Of a DNA stretch of 64,000 bases, positions 56,091-64,000 are shown in pieces. The notes under the pieces are model-generated. The model was not told where the DNA came from. It saw nothing but the letters and a program-made list of their open reading frames with translations, and made no database searches. The stretch is from Limnohabitans sp. 2KL-51. Lineage in GTDB: Bacteria > Pseudomonadota > Gammaproteobacteria > Burkholderiales > Burkholderiaceae_C. The DNA lies in NCBI RefSeq assembly GCF_003063645.1, contig NZ_NESJ01000001.1, forward strand, positions 296,879-360,878, read 5' to 3'. Numbering within the stretch: position 1 is the first letter of the stretch; each line of letters begins with the position of its first letter. Both the position numbers and the translations under genes were made by a program.

Positions 56091-56714
56091 TCAAAGCGTC
56101 TGCCGGTAGCGCTCCAACATTTGGGCCTGGCTTTCGGCCTCGACCTCTTCGCCTTTGAACACACGAATCTGGTCGCGCAGCATCTCGGCCATACTGGGCA
56201 GCTTCGCCCGGTCGGTGTGGCGCGAGGCATCCCACAAGCCCGAGCGCATGAAGGCCTTAGCGCAATGCAAATACACAGACTCCACCGTCAAGCGGATAAC
56301 CAGCGCGGGCGTGCGCCGCGCATCGGCACACAGCGCCAAGTCGGCCGGGTCGGTGGACAACACAGCGCGGCCATTGACGCGCAAGGTCTCGTCAAAGCCC
56401 GGCACCATGAACAACAAGCCCAGCCGCCCGGTGGCGATGATGTTCTCCAGCGTGTCCAGCCGGTTGTTGCCTGGTGCATCCGGCAGCAGCAAGGTGTGCG
56501 CATCCGGCATCTTGACAAAACCCGGCTCGCCACCGCGCGGCGAAGCGTCCATGTGCCCACCCGCATCGCTGCTGGCCAGCACCACAAAAGGCGACAAGCC
56601 CACGAAGCGCGTGGCATGCGTGTCCAGCGCCGGGATTTCTTTTTTGAGTGCGCGCTCTCGTGCGGGGCCATACAGCTCGCGCAGGGCTTCTAGGTTGGTG
56701 ATGTGTGTTGGCAT
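56091..56714 (-). CDS. Pyridoxamine 5'-phosphate oxidase-like flavoprotein (MSMEG_1061 type)
   Basis: The 207-residue protein has the split-barrel FMN-binding fold, with FVVLASSDAGGHMDASPRGG, DRLG-like RLDTLENIIATGRLGLLFMVPGF and LRVNGRAVL. It matches the PPOX-class MSMEG_1061 subfamily, whose substrates are unknown. It ends just before the glnS stop region and may be transcribed with glnS or alone. Confidence 0.87.
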   Translation of the reverse strand: MPTHITNLEALRELYGPARERALKKEIPALDTHATRFVGLSPFVVLASSDAGGHMDASPRGGEPGFVKMPDAHTLLLPDAPGNNRLDTLENIIATGRLGLLFMVPGFDETLRVNGRAVLSTDPADLALCADARRTPALVIRLTVESVYLHCAKAFMRSGLWDASRHTDRAKLPSMAEMLRDQIRVFKGEEVEAESQAQMLERYRQTL

Positions 56715-56732
56715 GGATAAAAAACCGTGGAC

Positions 56733-58577
56733 TTACTTTCCCCAAGAATCCTTCAACCCCGTCACCCGGTTAAACACCGGCTTGGCTCTCGCCACGTGAT
56801 CCAGGCGGTCCGCCACAAAATACCCAAAGCGCTCAAATTGAAACTTCTGGTCTGGCTGCGCCCCGGCCAATGAAGGCTCCACATACGCTGTGACGACCTT
56901 CAAGCTGTCCGGGTTGAGCGACTGCAAAAAGTCTTTGCCGCCCGCATCGGGGTGCGCTTCGGCAAACAGGCGGTCGTAGAGGCGAACCTCGGCCTTCACG
57001 CCATCGGCCACGCCCACCCAAGTAATGGCGGCTTTGGCTTTGACGCTGTCGGCGCCGGGGGTGCCGCTCTTGGTGCCGGGGATCACTTTGGCGTGCACCT
57101 CAAGCACGTTGCCCGCCGCGTCGCGTGCGCAGCCGGTGCATTCGATCACGTAGCCGCCCTTCAGGCGCACCACGTTGCCAGGGAACAATCTTTTGTAACC
57201 CTTGGGCGGCACTTCTTCAAAGTCTTCGCGCTCGATCCACACTTCTTTGCCGATCTGGAACACACGGCCCGCTGGCGGCGTTTGGCCTTCGGCAATCGCG
57301 CTGTGGGGCAGTGCGGGTTGGGTGCAGGCTTCGGTGTGGTCGTCGCTGCCAAAGGCCTCGGCCCAGTTGGTCAGCACGAGCTTGACGGGGTCGAGCACGG
57401 CCATGCCGCGGTGGGCTTTGTTTTCCAGGTCTTCGCGCAGGCACCCTTCGAGTGTGCTGTAGTCGATCCAGCTGTCGCTTTTGGTCACGCCGATGCGGTC
57501 GGCAAACAGGCGCAGGCTCTCGGGCGTGTAGCCCCGGCGGCGCAGGCCCACTATTGTTGGCATGCGCGGGTCGTCCCAGCCGCTGACTTTGCCTTCATTG
57601 ACCAGTTGCGCCAGCTTGCGTTTGCTGGTGATCACATAGGTCAGGTTCAGGCGGGCAAATTCGTATTGTTTGGGGCTGGGTGCGGCCAGCAGCTTGCATT
57701 CGCACAGGCGCTCCATCAGCCAGTCGTAAAACGGGCGCTGGTCTTCAAACTCCAGCGTGCAGATGCTGTGGGTGATTTGCTCCAGCGCGTCTTCGATGGG
57801 GTGGGCAAAGGTGTACATCGGGTAGATGCACCAGGTGTCGCCCGTGTGGTGGTGGGTGGCGCGGCGGATGCGGTAGATGGCCGGGTCGCGCATGTTGATG
57901 TTGGGCGAAGCCATGTCGATCTTGGCGCGCAGCACGGCGGCGCCGTCGGCCAGTTGGCCGTCACGCATCTCGCGGAATCGCGTCAGGTTTTCTGCGACGG
58001 TGCGGCTGCGGAAGGGGCTGTCCACACCGGGTTTGCCAAAGTCGCCCCGGTTGGCGCGCATGTCTTCTGCGCTTTGTTCGTCCACATAGGCGTGACCGGC
58101 TTCAATCAGCGCCTCTGCGGCGCGGTACATGAAGTCGAAGTAGTCGCTGGCTTGGTAGGGGGCGGCGCTGCAGTCCTCGGATGCGGCTGCGCCTTGGGCC
58201 TGGCCCAGCTGTGCCCAGCTAAAGCCGAGCCACTTCACGGCGTCGATGATGCTGTTGACGTATTCGGTGTCTTCTTTTTCGGGGTTGGTGTCGTCAAAGC
58301 GCAGGTGGCACACGCCGCCGTATTCCTTGGCCAGCCCGAAGTTGATGCAGATGCTTTTGGCGTGGCCCACATGCAGGTAGCCGTTGGGCTCGGGCGGAAA
58401 GCGGGTGCGGATCTTGGCCGGGTCGGGTTGGCCTGCAGCGTGGTGCGCAGCGTCGCCCGGGCTGCCTGCCCAGCGGCGGCTGGCATAGGTGCCCTGCTCG
58501 ATGTCTTTGTCGATGATCTGGCGCAGGAAGTTGCTGACTTTGTGGTCGGCGCTGTTGTCTGGAGTGGGGGAGGTCAT
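56733..58577 (-). CDS. glnS: Glutaminyl-tRNA synthetase
   Basis: The 614-residue class I synthetase shows FPPEPNGYLHVGHAKSICIN (HIGH motif), the VITSKRKL motif in place of KMSKS and the anticodon-binding beta barrels at the C terminus (VIECTGCARDAAGNV; NRVTGLKDSW). It charges tRNA-Gln directly. The ATG at 58577 is where the family starts; 49 codons upstream in frame have no similarity. The length is a little over E. coli GlnS because of an insertion after residue 120. Confidence 0.97.
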   Translation of the reverse strand: MTSPTPDNSADHKVSNFLRQIIDKDIEQGTYASRRWAGSPGDAAHHAAGQPDPAKIRTRFPPEPNGYLHVGHAKSICINFGLAKEYGGVCHLRFDDTNPEKEDTEYVNSIIDAVKWLGFSWAQLGQAQGAAASEDCSAAPYQASDYFDFMYRAAEALIEAGHAYVDEQSAEDMRANRGDFGKPGVDSPFRSRTVAENLTRFREMRDGQLADGAAVLRAKIDMASPNINMRDPAIYRIRRATHHHTGDTWCIYPMYTFAHPIEDALEQITHSICTLEFEDQRPFYDWLMERLCECKLLAAPSPKQYEFARLNLTYVITSKRKLAQLVNEGKVSGWDDPRMPTIVGLRRRGYTPESLRLFADRIGVTKSDSWIDYSTLEGCLREDLENKAHRGMAVLDPVKLVLTNWAEAFGSDDHTEACTQPALPHSAIAEGQTPPAGRVFQIGKEVWIEREDFEEVPPKGYKRLFPGNVVRLKGGYVIECTGCARDAAGNVLEVHAKVIPGTKSGTPGADSVKAKAAITWVGVADGVKAEVRLYDRLFAEAHPDAGGKDFLQSLNPDSLKVVTAYVEPSLAGAQPDQKFQFERFGYFVADRLDHVARAKPVFNRVTGLKDSWGK

Positions 58578-58739
58578 AGCGTCTGATTTTAGGGGTTGGC
58601 GCGGGTCTGGTTGCGTCAGCGACGTTACGACTGGAAACCAATATAAAGCGCTGGCTGTCCACCGAATGCTGAGCTGGCGCGCTAAAGGGCAAGGGAGCAT
58701 GCTTTCAAGAAAAGCCAACGCCAACAGAGGAACTTTGTC

Positions 58740-59165
58740 ATGCTTTTTCAGTTCAAGTCGTCGTTTTCAAGATCCTTGGCCTTGCTCGGCATGTTGGGTC
58801 TGGGCTTGGTGCAAGGCGGTTGTGCCCATCCGGTGGTGGTCGAGCCGTCGGTGTCGGTGCATTCGCGCATCGGCCATGTCCCGATTTACAGCCAGGTGGT
58901 GGTGCCTGGTTCGGTCTATTACGCCCCGCCGCCCCGTGTGATTTATGCCCCACCACCGCCACCCCGTGTGATTTATGCCCCGCCACCCCCGCCGCGTGTG
59001 GTGTACGTGCCCCGGGCTCATGTGCCTTGGGGCCACCCCCCAGCGCAAATTTGGGGCTACGGACACGACCGGGGGTACCGTGGTCATGAGCGCCGACACA
59101 ACCGCGAGGACGAGCGAGACCGGGGTCACGATGGGAGAGGGCATCGCGATCACTGGCGGCACTGA
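58740..59165 (+). CDS. Pro/His-rich lipoprotein with tandem repeats
   Basis: The 141-residue protein has a signal with lipobox-like VQGGC (Cys28), then three tandem copies of a 10-residue unit (APPPPPRVIY), and a C-terminal Arg/His/Asp-rich tail (GHERRHNREDERDRGHDGRG). It is an exported, probably surface-linked or metal-binding low-complexity protein. Related proteins occur in other Comamonadaceae as short YYAPPP repeats, from general impression. The start is ATG 58740 without a strong ribosome site. It is divergent from glnS. Confidence 0.75.
   Translation: MLFQFKSSFSRSLALLGMLGLGLVQGGCAHPVVVEPSVSVHSRIGHVPIYSQVVVPGSVYYAPPPRVIYAPPPPPRVIYAPPPPPRVVYVPRAHVPWGHPPAQIWGYGHDRGYRGHERRHNREDERDRGHDGRGHRDHWRH
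58921..59010 (+). repeat. 30-bp tandem repeat encoding APPPPPRVIY units
   Basis: Three copies of a 30-base unit (58921-58950, 58951-58980, 58981-59010), the last diverged. They code for the Pro-rich decapeptide of the lipoprotein and could change in number by slippage. Confidence 0.75.
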
Positions 59166-59232
59166 GCGGCCGCAGTGGGCCAGGTGGGTGCAGGGGCTGA
59201 AGATGCTGTCCTGCAAGGGCTAAGCCACTGGT

Positions 59233-59748
59233 TCAGGGCCGCTGGCGTAGCACCATCTCGTCGCGCCGGATTTCCACGTCAAAGTGTTTGAGGAAGGCTT
59301 GACCCAGCAGGGCTTGCGTGGGTGGCATCCCGGTCAAGCCCACCGTGACGCTGGCATCGTTGAGCACCAAGTGGCCCGCCCGCACGGGCACGCTGCGCAC
59401 CAGTTGGCCCGGGCGCTGGCCGTTGGCGGTGTGCAAGGTGATGCTCTGGCCCGCAGGCAGTCCGGCCTGCGTGGCCAGCGCTTGGCTCACACTCACATGG
59501 CTGGCCCCGGTGTCCACCAAAAACGTGACGGGCTGGCGATTGACTTCGCCCTCGACATGAAAATGCCCGTCGCGCTGGCGCGGAATGACCAAATCGCCCG
59601 AGCTGAGCGCATAGGGCTTGAGGCTGGCCTGGCGGTTTTGCTCTATGCGATCAAACACCAGATACAACACCCCGGCCACAGCCAGCCACACGGCCGTGAT
59701 GGCGAACGCGCCGAGGCGGGCGGTTTTGTGGAGCGGGGGCGTGGCCAC
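59233..59748 (-). CDS. Retroviral-type (clan AA) aspartic protease, membrane-anchored
   Basis: The 171-residue protein has an N-terminal transmembrane helix (residues 13-32) and a retropepsin-like domain with the active site FLVDTGASHVSVSQ and the later LLGQAFLKHFDVE, which match the TIGR02281 clan AA proteases. One Asp per chain implies a dimer. It is thought to act in the periplasm; targets are unknown. It starts 4 bp after the DUF2306-like gene stop on the same strand side. Confidence 0.9.
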   Translation of the reverse strand: MATPPLHKTARLGAFAITAVWLAVAGVLYLVFDRIEQNRQASLKPYALSSGDLVIPRQRDGHFHVEGEVNRQPVTFLVDTGASHVSVSQALATQAGLPAGQSITLHTANGQRPGQLVRSVPVRAGHLVLNDASVTVGLTGMPPTQALLGQAFLKHFDVEIRRDEMVLRQRP

Positions 59749-59751
59749 GAT

Positions 59752-60159
59752 TTAACCCGCAGCGCCAGACCAAAGCCATTGGCCCAACAAACGTCCGGGC
59801 AACAAGGTGAATGCGCCTGTCACCACACAAGCCGATGCATAGAGCCACTGCATGGTTTTCCTATGACCTGCAATGTTGCCATCAGCCAGATAGCGGAATG
59901 ACCGGTACAGGCTGACCAAGGTCAGGGGAATGAGCAGGTGGATCGGGGTGTAGCCCCAGATATTGGGCAGATTGAAGTCGCGGATGAACAGACCTGAAAG
60001 AGCAGCGCCTAGCATACAGGTGACCCAGGCGTAACCCAATGCCCGGTGAAGACGGGGTCGTTTGATACGGCCCATGCGGGCCCAAAGTGCCCACGGACCC
60101 AAGACTGTGGCAGTCAGAGCCAAGGTCATGTGGAAGGCGATGGTGTGTGTCAGTTGCAT
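59752..60159 (-). CDS. DUF2306-like small membrane protein
   Basis: The 135-residue protein has four hydrophobic segments: HTIAFHMTLALTATVLGPWA, RALGYAWVTCMLGAALSGLF, YTPIHLLIPLTLVSLYRS and ASACVVTGAFTLLPG, with RMGRIKRPRLHRALG and HRKTMQWLYA loops, the DUF2306 pattern (His residues suggest heme or redox binding, unproved). The ATG at 60159 is used because the frame upstream runs antisense through uppP and the MFS gene, without any protein similarity. Confidence 0.8.
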   Translation of the reverse strand: MQLTHTIAFHMTLALTATVLGPWALWARMGRIKRPRLHRALGYAWVTCMLGAALSGLFIRDFNLPNIWGYTPIHLLIPLTLVSLYRSFRYLADGNIAGHRKTMQWLYASACVVTGAFTLLPGRLLGQWLWSGAAG

Positions 60160-60282
60160 GGTGATGACGGAAGATTTTTTGTTTGGACAGCACTGTGACA
60201 CAGCTTTGTAAGGCGTTTTCAACCGTTGATTTTGGTACCTTGTCCAGCAGCGATAATCCCCCCAGTTTTTCGAGGAGCGTTT

Positions 60283-61107
60283 GTGGACCTGATGTTGTTG
60301 CTGAAAGCCGCCGTGATGGGCGTGGTCGAGGGGCTGACCGAGTTCTTGCCGATCTCGTCCACCGGGCATTTGATTTTGGCGGGGGCTTTGCTGGGCTTCG
60401 ACGATGACAAGGCCAAGGTGTTTGACATCGCCATCCAGACGGGGGCGATTTTGGCAGTGATCATTGTGTATTGGCAAAAGATCAGCAGTACGGTGCGCGC
60501 TTTGCCGCACAGTGCCGATGCCCAGCGTTTTGCGCTGAATGTGTTCATCGCTTTTGTGCCCGCCGTCATTTTGGGTTTGCTGTTTGGCAAAGCGATCAAG
60601 GCGAACTTGTTCACCCCCGAGGTGGTGGCCACCACCTTCATCATCGGCGGCTTCATCATCTTGTGGGCCGAACGCAGACAGACCAGCGCTGTGCGCATTG
60701 CCGAGGTGGAAGACATGCGCTGGCAAGACGCACTCAAGGTGGGCTTGGTGCAGTGCCTGGCCATGATTCCGGGCACCAGCCGCAGCGGCGCGACCATCAT
60801 TGGTGGCATGTTGCTGGGCATGTCGCGCAAGGCGGCGACCGATTTCTCTTTTTACCTGGCCATCCCCACGCTGATTGGCGCAGGGGCTTACAGCCTGTAC
60901 AAAGACCGCGCTTTGCTGAGCATGGCCGATGCGCCCATGTTTGCAGTGGGTCTGCTTTTCTCGTTCTTGAGCGCCTGGGTGTGTGTGCGCTGGCTGCTCA
61001 AGTTCATCTCGACCAACAGCTTCGAGGTGTTTGCCTGGTACCGGATCGTGTTCGGTCTGGTGGTGCTGGGCACGAGCTATACCGGATTGGTGACCTGGGC
61101 GGCTTGA
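60283..61107 (+). CDS. uppP: Undecaprenyl-diphosphatase
   Basis: UppP recycles the undecaprenyl carrier of cell-wall synthesis and gives bacitracin resistance. The 274-residue membrane protein has both signature segments, [20 protein letters not shown] and [17 protein letters not shown]. The start chosen is GTG 60283 with GAGGAG at 60272-60277; an ATG three codons later is possible. It is a single gene. Confidence 0.96.
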   Translation: MDLMLLLKAAVMGVVEGLTEFLPISSTGHLILAGALLGFDDDKAKVFDIAIQTGAILAVIIVYWQKISSTVRALPHSADAQRFALNVFIAFVPAVILGLLFGKAIKANLFTPEVVATTFIIGGFIILWAERRQTSAVRIAEVEDMRWQDALKVGLVQCLAMIPGTSRSGATIIGGMLLGMSRKAATDFSFYLAIPTLIGAGAYSLYKDRALLSMADAPMFAVGLLFSFLSAWVCVRWLLKFISTNSFEVFAWYRIVFGLVVLGTSYTGLVTWAA

Positions 61108-61207
61108 TAGGGTGCACCTAGGCGACATGCTGGGCCTTGGGCCGCACCCAGAATGAAATTTCCTTGTTTGACGCATCCTGCGGATGCTTTTGTTCAAAGC
61201 CCCCTGC

Positions 61208-62431
61208 ATGTCTGACACCCTCTCCGCCTCTTTTCGCCGTCTGGCTTGGTCCAATTTGCTGGCCCAGTCTGCCGAGCAGCTGAGCCTGGCGGCTGTGCCC
61301 ATCGTGGCGGTGCTCTTGCTGCAGGCCGGTCCCGGCGAAATTGGTTTGCTGGCCTCCATCCAATCGCTGCCGTTTTTGCTGCTCTCCATGCCGCTGGGCC
61401 TGCTGGCCGACCGCACTTCGCGCACGCGCTTGATGGCGCTGGCCGAGATGCTGCGGGCCTTGGCTTTGTTGTTGTTGCTGGCGCTGCTCGTCACCGGGAA
61501 TGTGTCGATTGCGGCTTTGGCCATCATCGGCTTCATGGCGGCCGTGGGCACGGTGGCGTTCAGCGTGGCCGCGCCATCGCTGGTGCCCGCGCTGGTACAG
61601 GTCGATGGTTTGGCGCAAGCCAATGGGCGGTTGGAGTTGGCGCGCAGCGCGGCGTTTGCCGCAGGCCCGGCTTTGGCCGGGGCCTTGATCGCCTGGACCG
61701 GGGCGTCGGCGGCGTTCGTGTTGTCGGGCATGTTGTCGGTGGCGGCGGTGTTGTGCTTGCGCGGTATCGTCGAACCTGCACGCGCCCCCATGCCAGCGCG
61801 CCACCCTTTGCTGGAGTTGCAAGACGGGGCCAAGTGGGTGTGGCAAAGCGATTTGCTCAGGCCCATGATGTTTTGTTCGATCGCCTGGAACATTTCTTGG
61901 TTCATGCTGCAAGCGGCCTATGTGCCCTATGCCATCCATGACCTGGGGCTGGATGCGAGTGGCGTGGGCGTGACGCTGGCTTTGTATGGCGTGGGCATGA
62001 TCTTGGGGGCATTGCTGGCGCCGCGTGTGGTGCGAGCGCTGCCGTTTGGGCAGGCGATTTTGCTCGGGCCTTATTTCTCGGTGCTGGCGGCGGTCACCAT
62101 GGCGCTGACCTTGTATTGGCCGCAGGGCTGGCTGGCGGCGCTGTCTTACTTTTTCTTTGGGGCGGGGCCGATCATCTGGACCATCACATCAACCACGCTG
62201 CGCCAGACGGTGACGCCCCGCGCCATGATCGGGCGGGTCACGTCAATCAACATCGTGGTCAGCACAGGCGCACGGCCTTTGGGGGCGGCGCTGGGCGGTG
62301 TGGTGGGGGTGAGCTTTCCGGTGTCGGTGAGCTTGTGGTGTGTGGTGTTGGGCTTTGGCCTGCAGGCCATCATCATCAGCGCGTCCAAGGTGCGCACACT
62401 CAAACGCTTGCCTGACCCTTTGCCCGCATGA
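61208..62431 (+). CDS. MFS transporter, EntS-like
   Basis: The 407-residue protein has about 12 hydrophobic helices and the MFS motif MPLGLLADRTSRTRLMALAE between helices 2 and 3. Its layout, with an ANGRLELARSAAFAAGPALAG segment after helix 5, is that of the EntS/multidrug exporter branch. Substrate is unknown. A SnoaL-like gene follows after 25 bp, then a crotonase gene, so it may belong to a small catabolic operon. Confidence 0.88.
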   Translation: MSDTLSASFRRLAWSNLLAQSAEQLSLAAVPIVAVLLLQAGPGEIGLLASIQSLPFLLLSMPLGLLADRTSRTRLMALAEMLRALALLLLLALLVTGNVSIAALAIIGFMAAVGTVAFSVAAPSLVPALVQVDGLAQANGRLELARSAAFAAGPALAGALIAWTGASAAFVLSGMLSVAAVLCLRGIVEPARAPMPARHPLLELQDGAKWVWQSDLLRPMMFCSIAWNISWFMLQAAYVPYAIHDLGLDASGVGVTLALYGVGMILGALLAPRVVRALPFGQAILLGPYFSVLAAVTMALTLYWPQGWLAALSYFFFGAGPIIWTITSTTLRQTVTPRAMIGRVTSINIVVSTGARPLGAALGGVVGVSFPVSVSLWCVVLGFGLQAIIISASKVRTLKRLPDPLPA

Positions 62432-62456
62432 TTTAAAAAACAGAGGAGACAACACC

Positions 62457-62954
62457 ATGCAACAAGCCGCGTTTGAAGAATTGTTGAAGCGGTTTTCGAC
62501 CGCTGCCGAAGCGGGTGATGGCGAAGCCTTTGCGCAGTGTTTCACGCCAGACGGCGTGTACCACGACTACATCTACGGCGACCACACGGGCCGTGCCGAC
62601 ATCGCCCACATGATGAGCGACCTGTTCCACCGCGATGCCGGGCCGGACTACCGCTGGGAGATGTTCGAGCCCGTGTGCAATGGGCAGGTGGCCTATGCGC
62701 GGTCTTTGTCGAGCTTTACCTCGAAGGTGCCCGAGTTTGCGGGGCGGCAGGTGGTGATCGACGGCATCAGTCGCTTTGAGCTGCGTGACGGGCTGATTTG
62801 CGATTACAGCGAATCGGTCAATGGCGGCGTGGCCATGGTGCAGCTGGGGGTGGCTGCGCCGCGCCTGGAAAAAGTGCTCAAGCGCTGGAGCCAGCAGCTG
62901 CTGGACCAGGCCGCTACCCAAGCATTTTTGGCCCGTGGCAAGCGCACGGTGTGA
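62457..62954 (+). CDS. SnoaL/NTF2-like protein
   Basis: The 165-residue protein has an NTF2-like fold: FSTAAEAGDGEAFAQCFTPD, GVYHDYIYGDHTGR, and ISRFELRDGLICDYSESV, as in SnoaL-type polyketide cyclases, dehydratases and isomerases. The His/Asp residues of HDYIYGDHTGRADI could form a site. The ATG at 62457 has GAGGAG about 11 bases upstream. Co-directional with the MFS gene before and the crotonase gene after (31 bp). Confidence 0.82.
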   Translation: MQQAAFEELLKRFSTAAEAGDGEAFAQCFTPDGVYHDYIYGDHTGRADIAHMMSDLFHRDAGPDYRWEMFEPVCNGQVAYARSLSSFTSKVPEFAGRQVVIDGISRFELRDGLICDYSESVNGGVAMVQLGVAAPRLEKVLKRWSQQLLDQAATQAFLARGKRTV

Positions 62955-62985
62955 GTTGTTTCATGTTTCTTTGAAAGGTATTGCC

Positions 62986-63798
62986 ATGAATTACCAAGAC
63001 ATCATTTACAGCGTTGAGCACCGCATCGCGACCATCACCTTGAACCGGCCAGACAAGCTCAACGCCTGGACCACCGTCATGGAACGCGAGGTGCGCCAGG
63101 CCATGGATGCCGCCGCTTCAGATGATGACGTTCGCGCCATTGTGCTGACGGGGGCAGGGCGGGGCTTTTGCGCTGGGGCCGACATGGATTTGCTCAAGGG
63201 CCTGGACCCGAGCGACATCACCGCGACCACTTGGACGAAACCTTTTGATGTGAACCAGCGGCTGGATTACCAGACGCGCTATGGGTTTTACCCGGCGATC
63301 CCCAAGCCGGTGATTGGCATGCTGAACGGCGCAACGGCGGGCATTGGTCTGGTGCACGCCTTGTATTGCGACATCCGTTTTGCGGCCGACAACGCGGTGT
63401 TTACCACCGCGTTTTCAAGGCGCGGCTTGATTGCCGAGCATGGCCTGAGCTGGATGCTGCCCAAAATCGTGGGGCATGCCAACGCGATGGATTTGTTGCT
63501 GTCGGCCCGAAAGGTGATGGCCCCCGAGGCGCAGGCCATGGGCTTGGTCAACAAGGTGTTTGCGCCAGAGGCTTTGGCAGCCGCAACGTATGCCTATGCG
63601 CGTGATTTGGTGGACAACGTGTCGCCGCGCTCGATGGCTGTGATCAAGCGCCAGCAGTACGACGCGCCATTTCAGACCTTGGCAGAGAACACCCGCCAGG
63701 CCAACGTGGAGATGGCCCGCAGTTTTGCGAGTGACGACTTTCGCGAAGGGGTGGCGCATTTCATGGAGAAACGCGCCCCGCAATTCACGGGTAAATGA
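62986..63798 (+). CDS. Crotonase-family enzyme (enoyl-CoA hydratase/isomerase)
   Basis: The 270-residue protein has the crotonase start LNRPDKLNAWT, the oxyanion-hole segment GRGFCAGADMDLL, AGIGLVHALYCDIRFA, which lacks the first hydratase Glu, and RGLIAEHGLSWMLP, which has an acidic residue in place of the second. An isomerase-like activity is possible. The ATG at 62986 has GAAAGG 8 bases upstream. It is the last gene of the MFS-SnoaL-crotonase run. Confidence 0.88.
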   Translation: MNYQDIIYSVEHRIATITLNRPDKLNAWTTVMEREVRQAMDAAASDDDVRAIVLTGAGRGFCAGADMDLLKGLDPSDITATTWTKPFDVNQRLDYQTRYGFYPAIPKPVIGMLNGATAGIGLVHALYCDIRFAADNAVFTTAFSRRGLIAEHGLSWMLPKIVGHANAMDLLLSARKVMAPEAQAMGLVNKVFAPEALAAATYAYARDLVDNVSPRSMAVIKRQQYDAPFQTLAENTRQANVEMARSFASDDFREGVAHFMEKRAPQFTGK

Positions 63799-63896
63799 GG
63801 CTCAGGGGCGGAATGTCGATTCGGCTCCAAGATGTTTGAATTGCCTCTGCGTTGATCGGCCATGCGTTTGTATTTGTAGACATGATGGATGACCTG

Positions 63897-63948
63897 CCCA
63901 CCTGACAAACGTGGGTTAAGTTGATGGGTGCGAAACCTTTATCAACCC
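63897..63948 (+). ncRNA. Hairpins upstream of the IS110-like start (possible bridge-RNA region)
   Basis: CCCAC/GTGGG (63897-63915) is followed by GTTGAT...ATCAAC (63920-63946) with an extra inner stem of four pairs. They lie directly before the recombinase start, where IS110-group elements encode their bridge RNA. That function is inferred only. Confidence 0.35.
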
Positions 63949-63973
63949 AGTGCCATAACTCAGGAGGCAGGTC

Positions 63974-64000
63974 ATGAAACAGTTTAACGATATCTACGTG
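63974..64000 (+). CDS. Start of a probable IS110-family recombinase (partial)
   Basis: Only nine codons are visible, MKQFNDIYV, after an excellent AGGAGG ribosome site (63962-63967). IS110-family proteins typically begin with ...IYVGLDVHK, so this looks like the N terminus of one. The rest lies beyond the window. The 175 bases upstream, after the crotonase stop, would hold the left end of the element. Confidence 0.4.

Noticed and set aside
56952..58586. A 544-codon plus-strand open frame antisense to glnS
   Set aside because: Same composition artefact; glnS is certain from its motifs.
60160..61905. Minus-strand upstream extension making the DUF2306 gene 717 codons long
   Set aside because: The extension runs antisense through uppP and the MFS gene and has no protein-like features; the real gene starts at 60159.

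Overview
The window looks like a piece of chromosome from a GC-rich betaproteobacterium of the order Burkholderiales, most likely family Comamonadaceae. The evidence is the dusB-fis pair, the yqgE-ruvX-pyrR-pyrB-pyrC' pyrimidine run, four Bug-type tripartite tricarboxylate (TTT) receptors, abundant CoA-based catabolism and a GC-biased third codon position. No rRNA, tRNA or CRISPR array was recognised. The genus cannot be fixed by eye.

Region by region. 1-4073: 3' end of a membrane-bound formate dehydrogenase operon (alpha, beta, a small lipoprotein, cytochrome-b gamma, an Ala-rich exported protein), a strong terminator hairpin, then fdhD. 4229-9165: a phenylacetate block, with an enoyl-CoA hydratase divergent from paaG-paaI-paaK; an IS1202/ISNCY-like insertion sequence with a 15-bp target duplication sits between them beside a TetR-type operator. 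9167-16739: housekeeping genes (M61 peptidase, DUF3429 protein, dsbC, a UbiH-like hydroxylase, a lipoprotein, ychF, a hydrolase). 16811-25707: an accessory catabolic cluster with a GntR regulator, CaiB CoA-transferase, crotonase, an MDR oxidoreductase broken by an in-frame stop, class II aldolase, 2-hydroxyacid dehydrogenase and three Bug receptors but no membrane permease. 25755-30598: YqaA-like protein, dusB-fis, purH, an RhlE-like helicase. 30711-38415: a five-gene operon for a two-subunit indolepyruvate ferredoxin oxidoreductase plus a complete TRAP transporter, divergent from a LysR gene over a clear dyad. 38560-41301: DUF4143 ATPase, a PIN-toxin remnant, DUF6172 and an intact VapBC-like pair. 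41313-46866: a fourth Bug receptor, a beta-barrel-like protein, hemL, thiD, rubredoxin, photolyase. 46941-51720: yqgE-ruvX-pyrR-pyrB-pyrC'-plsC. 51887-60159: Cds6/SnoaL-like protein, divergent fbpC and fbpB iron ABC genes, PPOX protein, glnS, a Pro/His-rich lipoprotein, aspartic protease, DUF2306 protein. 60283-63798: uppP, MFS exporter, SnoaL-like protein, crotonase. The window ends in what looks like the first codons of an IS110-family recombinase.

How parts may work together: the TRAP/IOR operon could import and oxidatively decarboxylate aryl-2-oxoacids to aryl-acetyl-CoA, which the paa genes act on; this link is inference. A dispersed two-hairpin repeat with a GTAG head and compensatory stem changes occurs at five intergenic loci and resembles REP/BIME elements of the RAYT-associated type. 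The least explained parts are the 16.8-25.7 kb cluster, the two extra small proteins of the formate dehydrogenase operon, and this repeat family.
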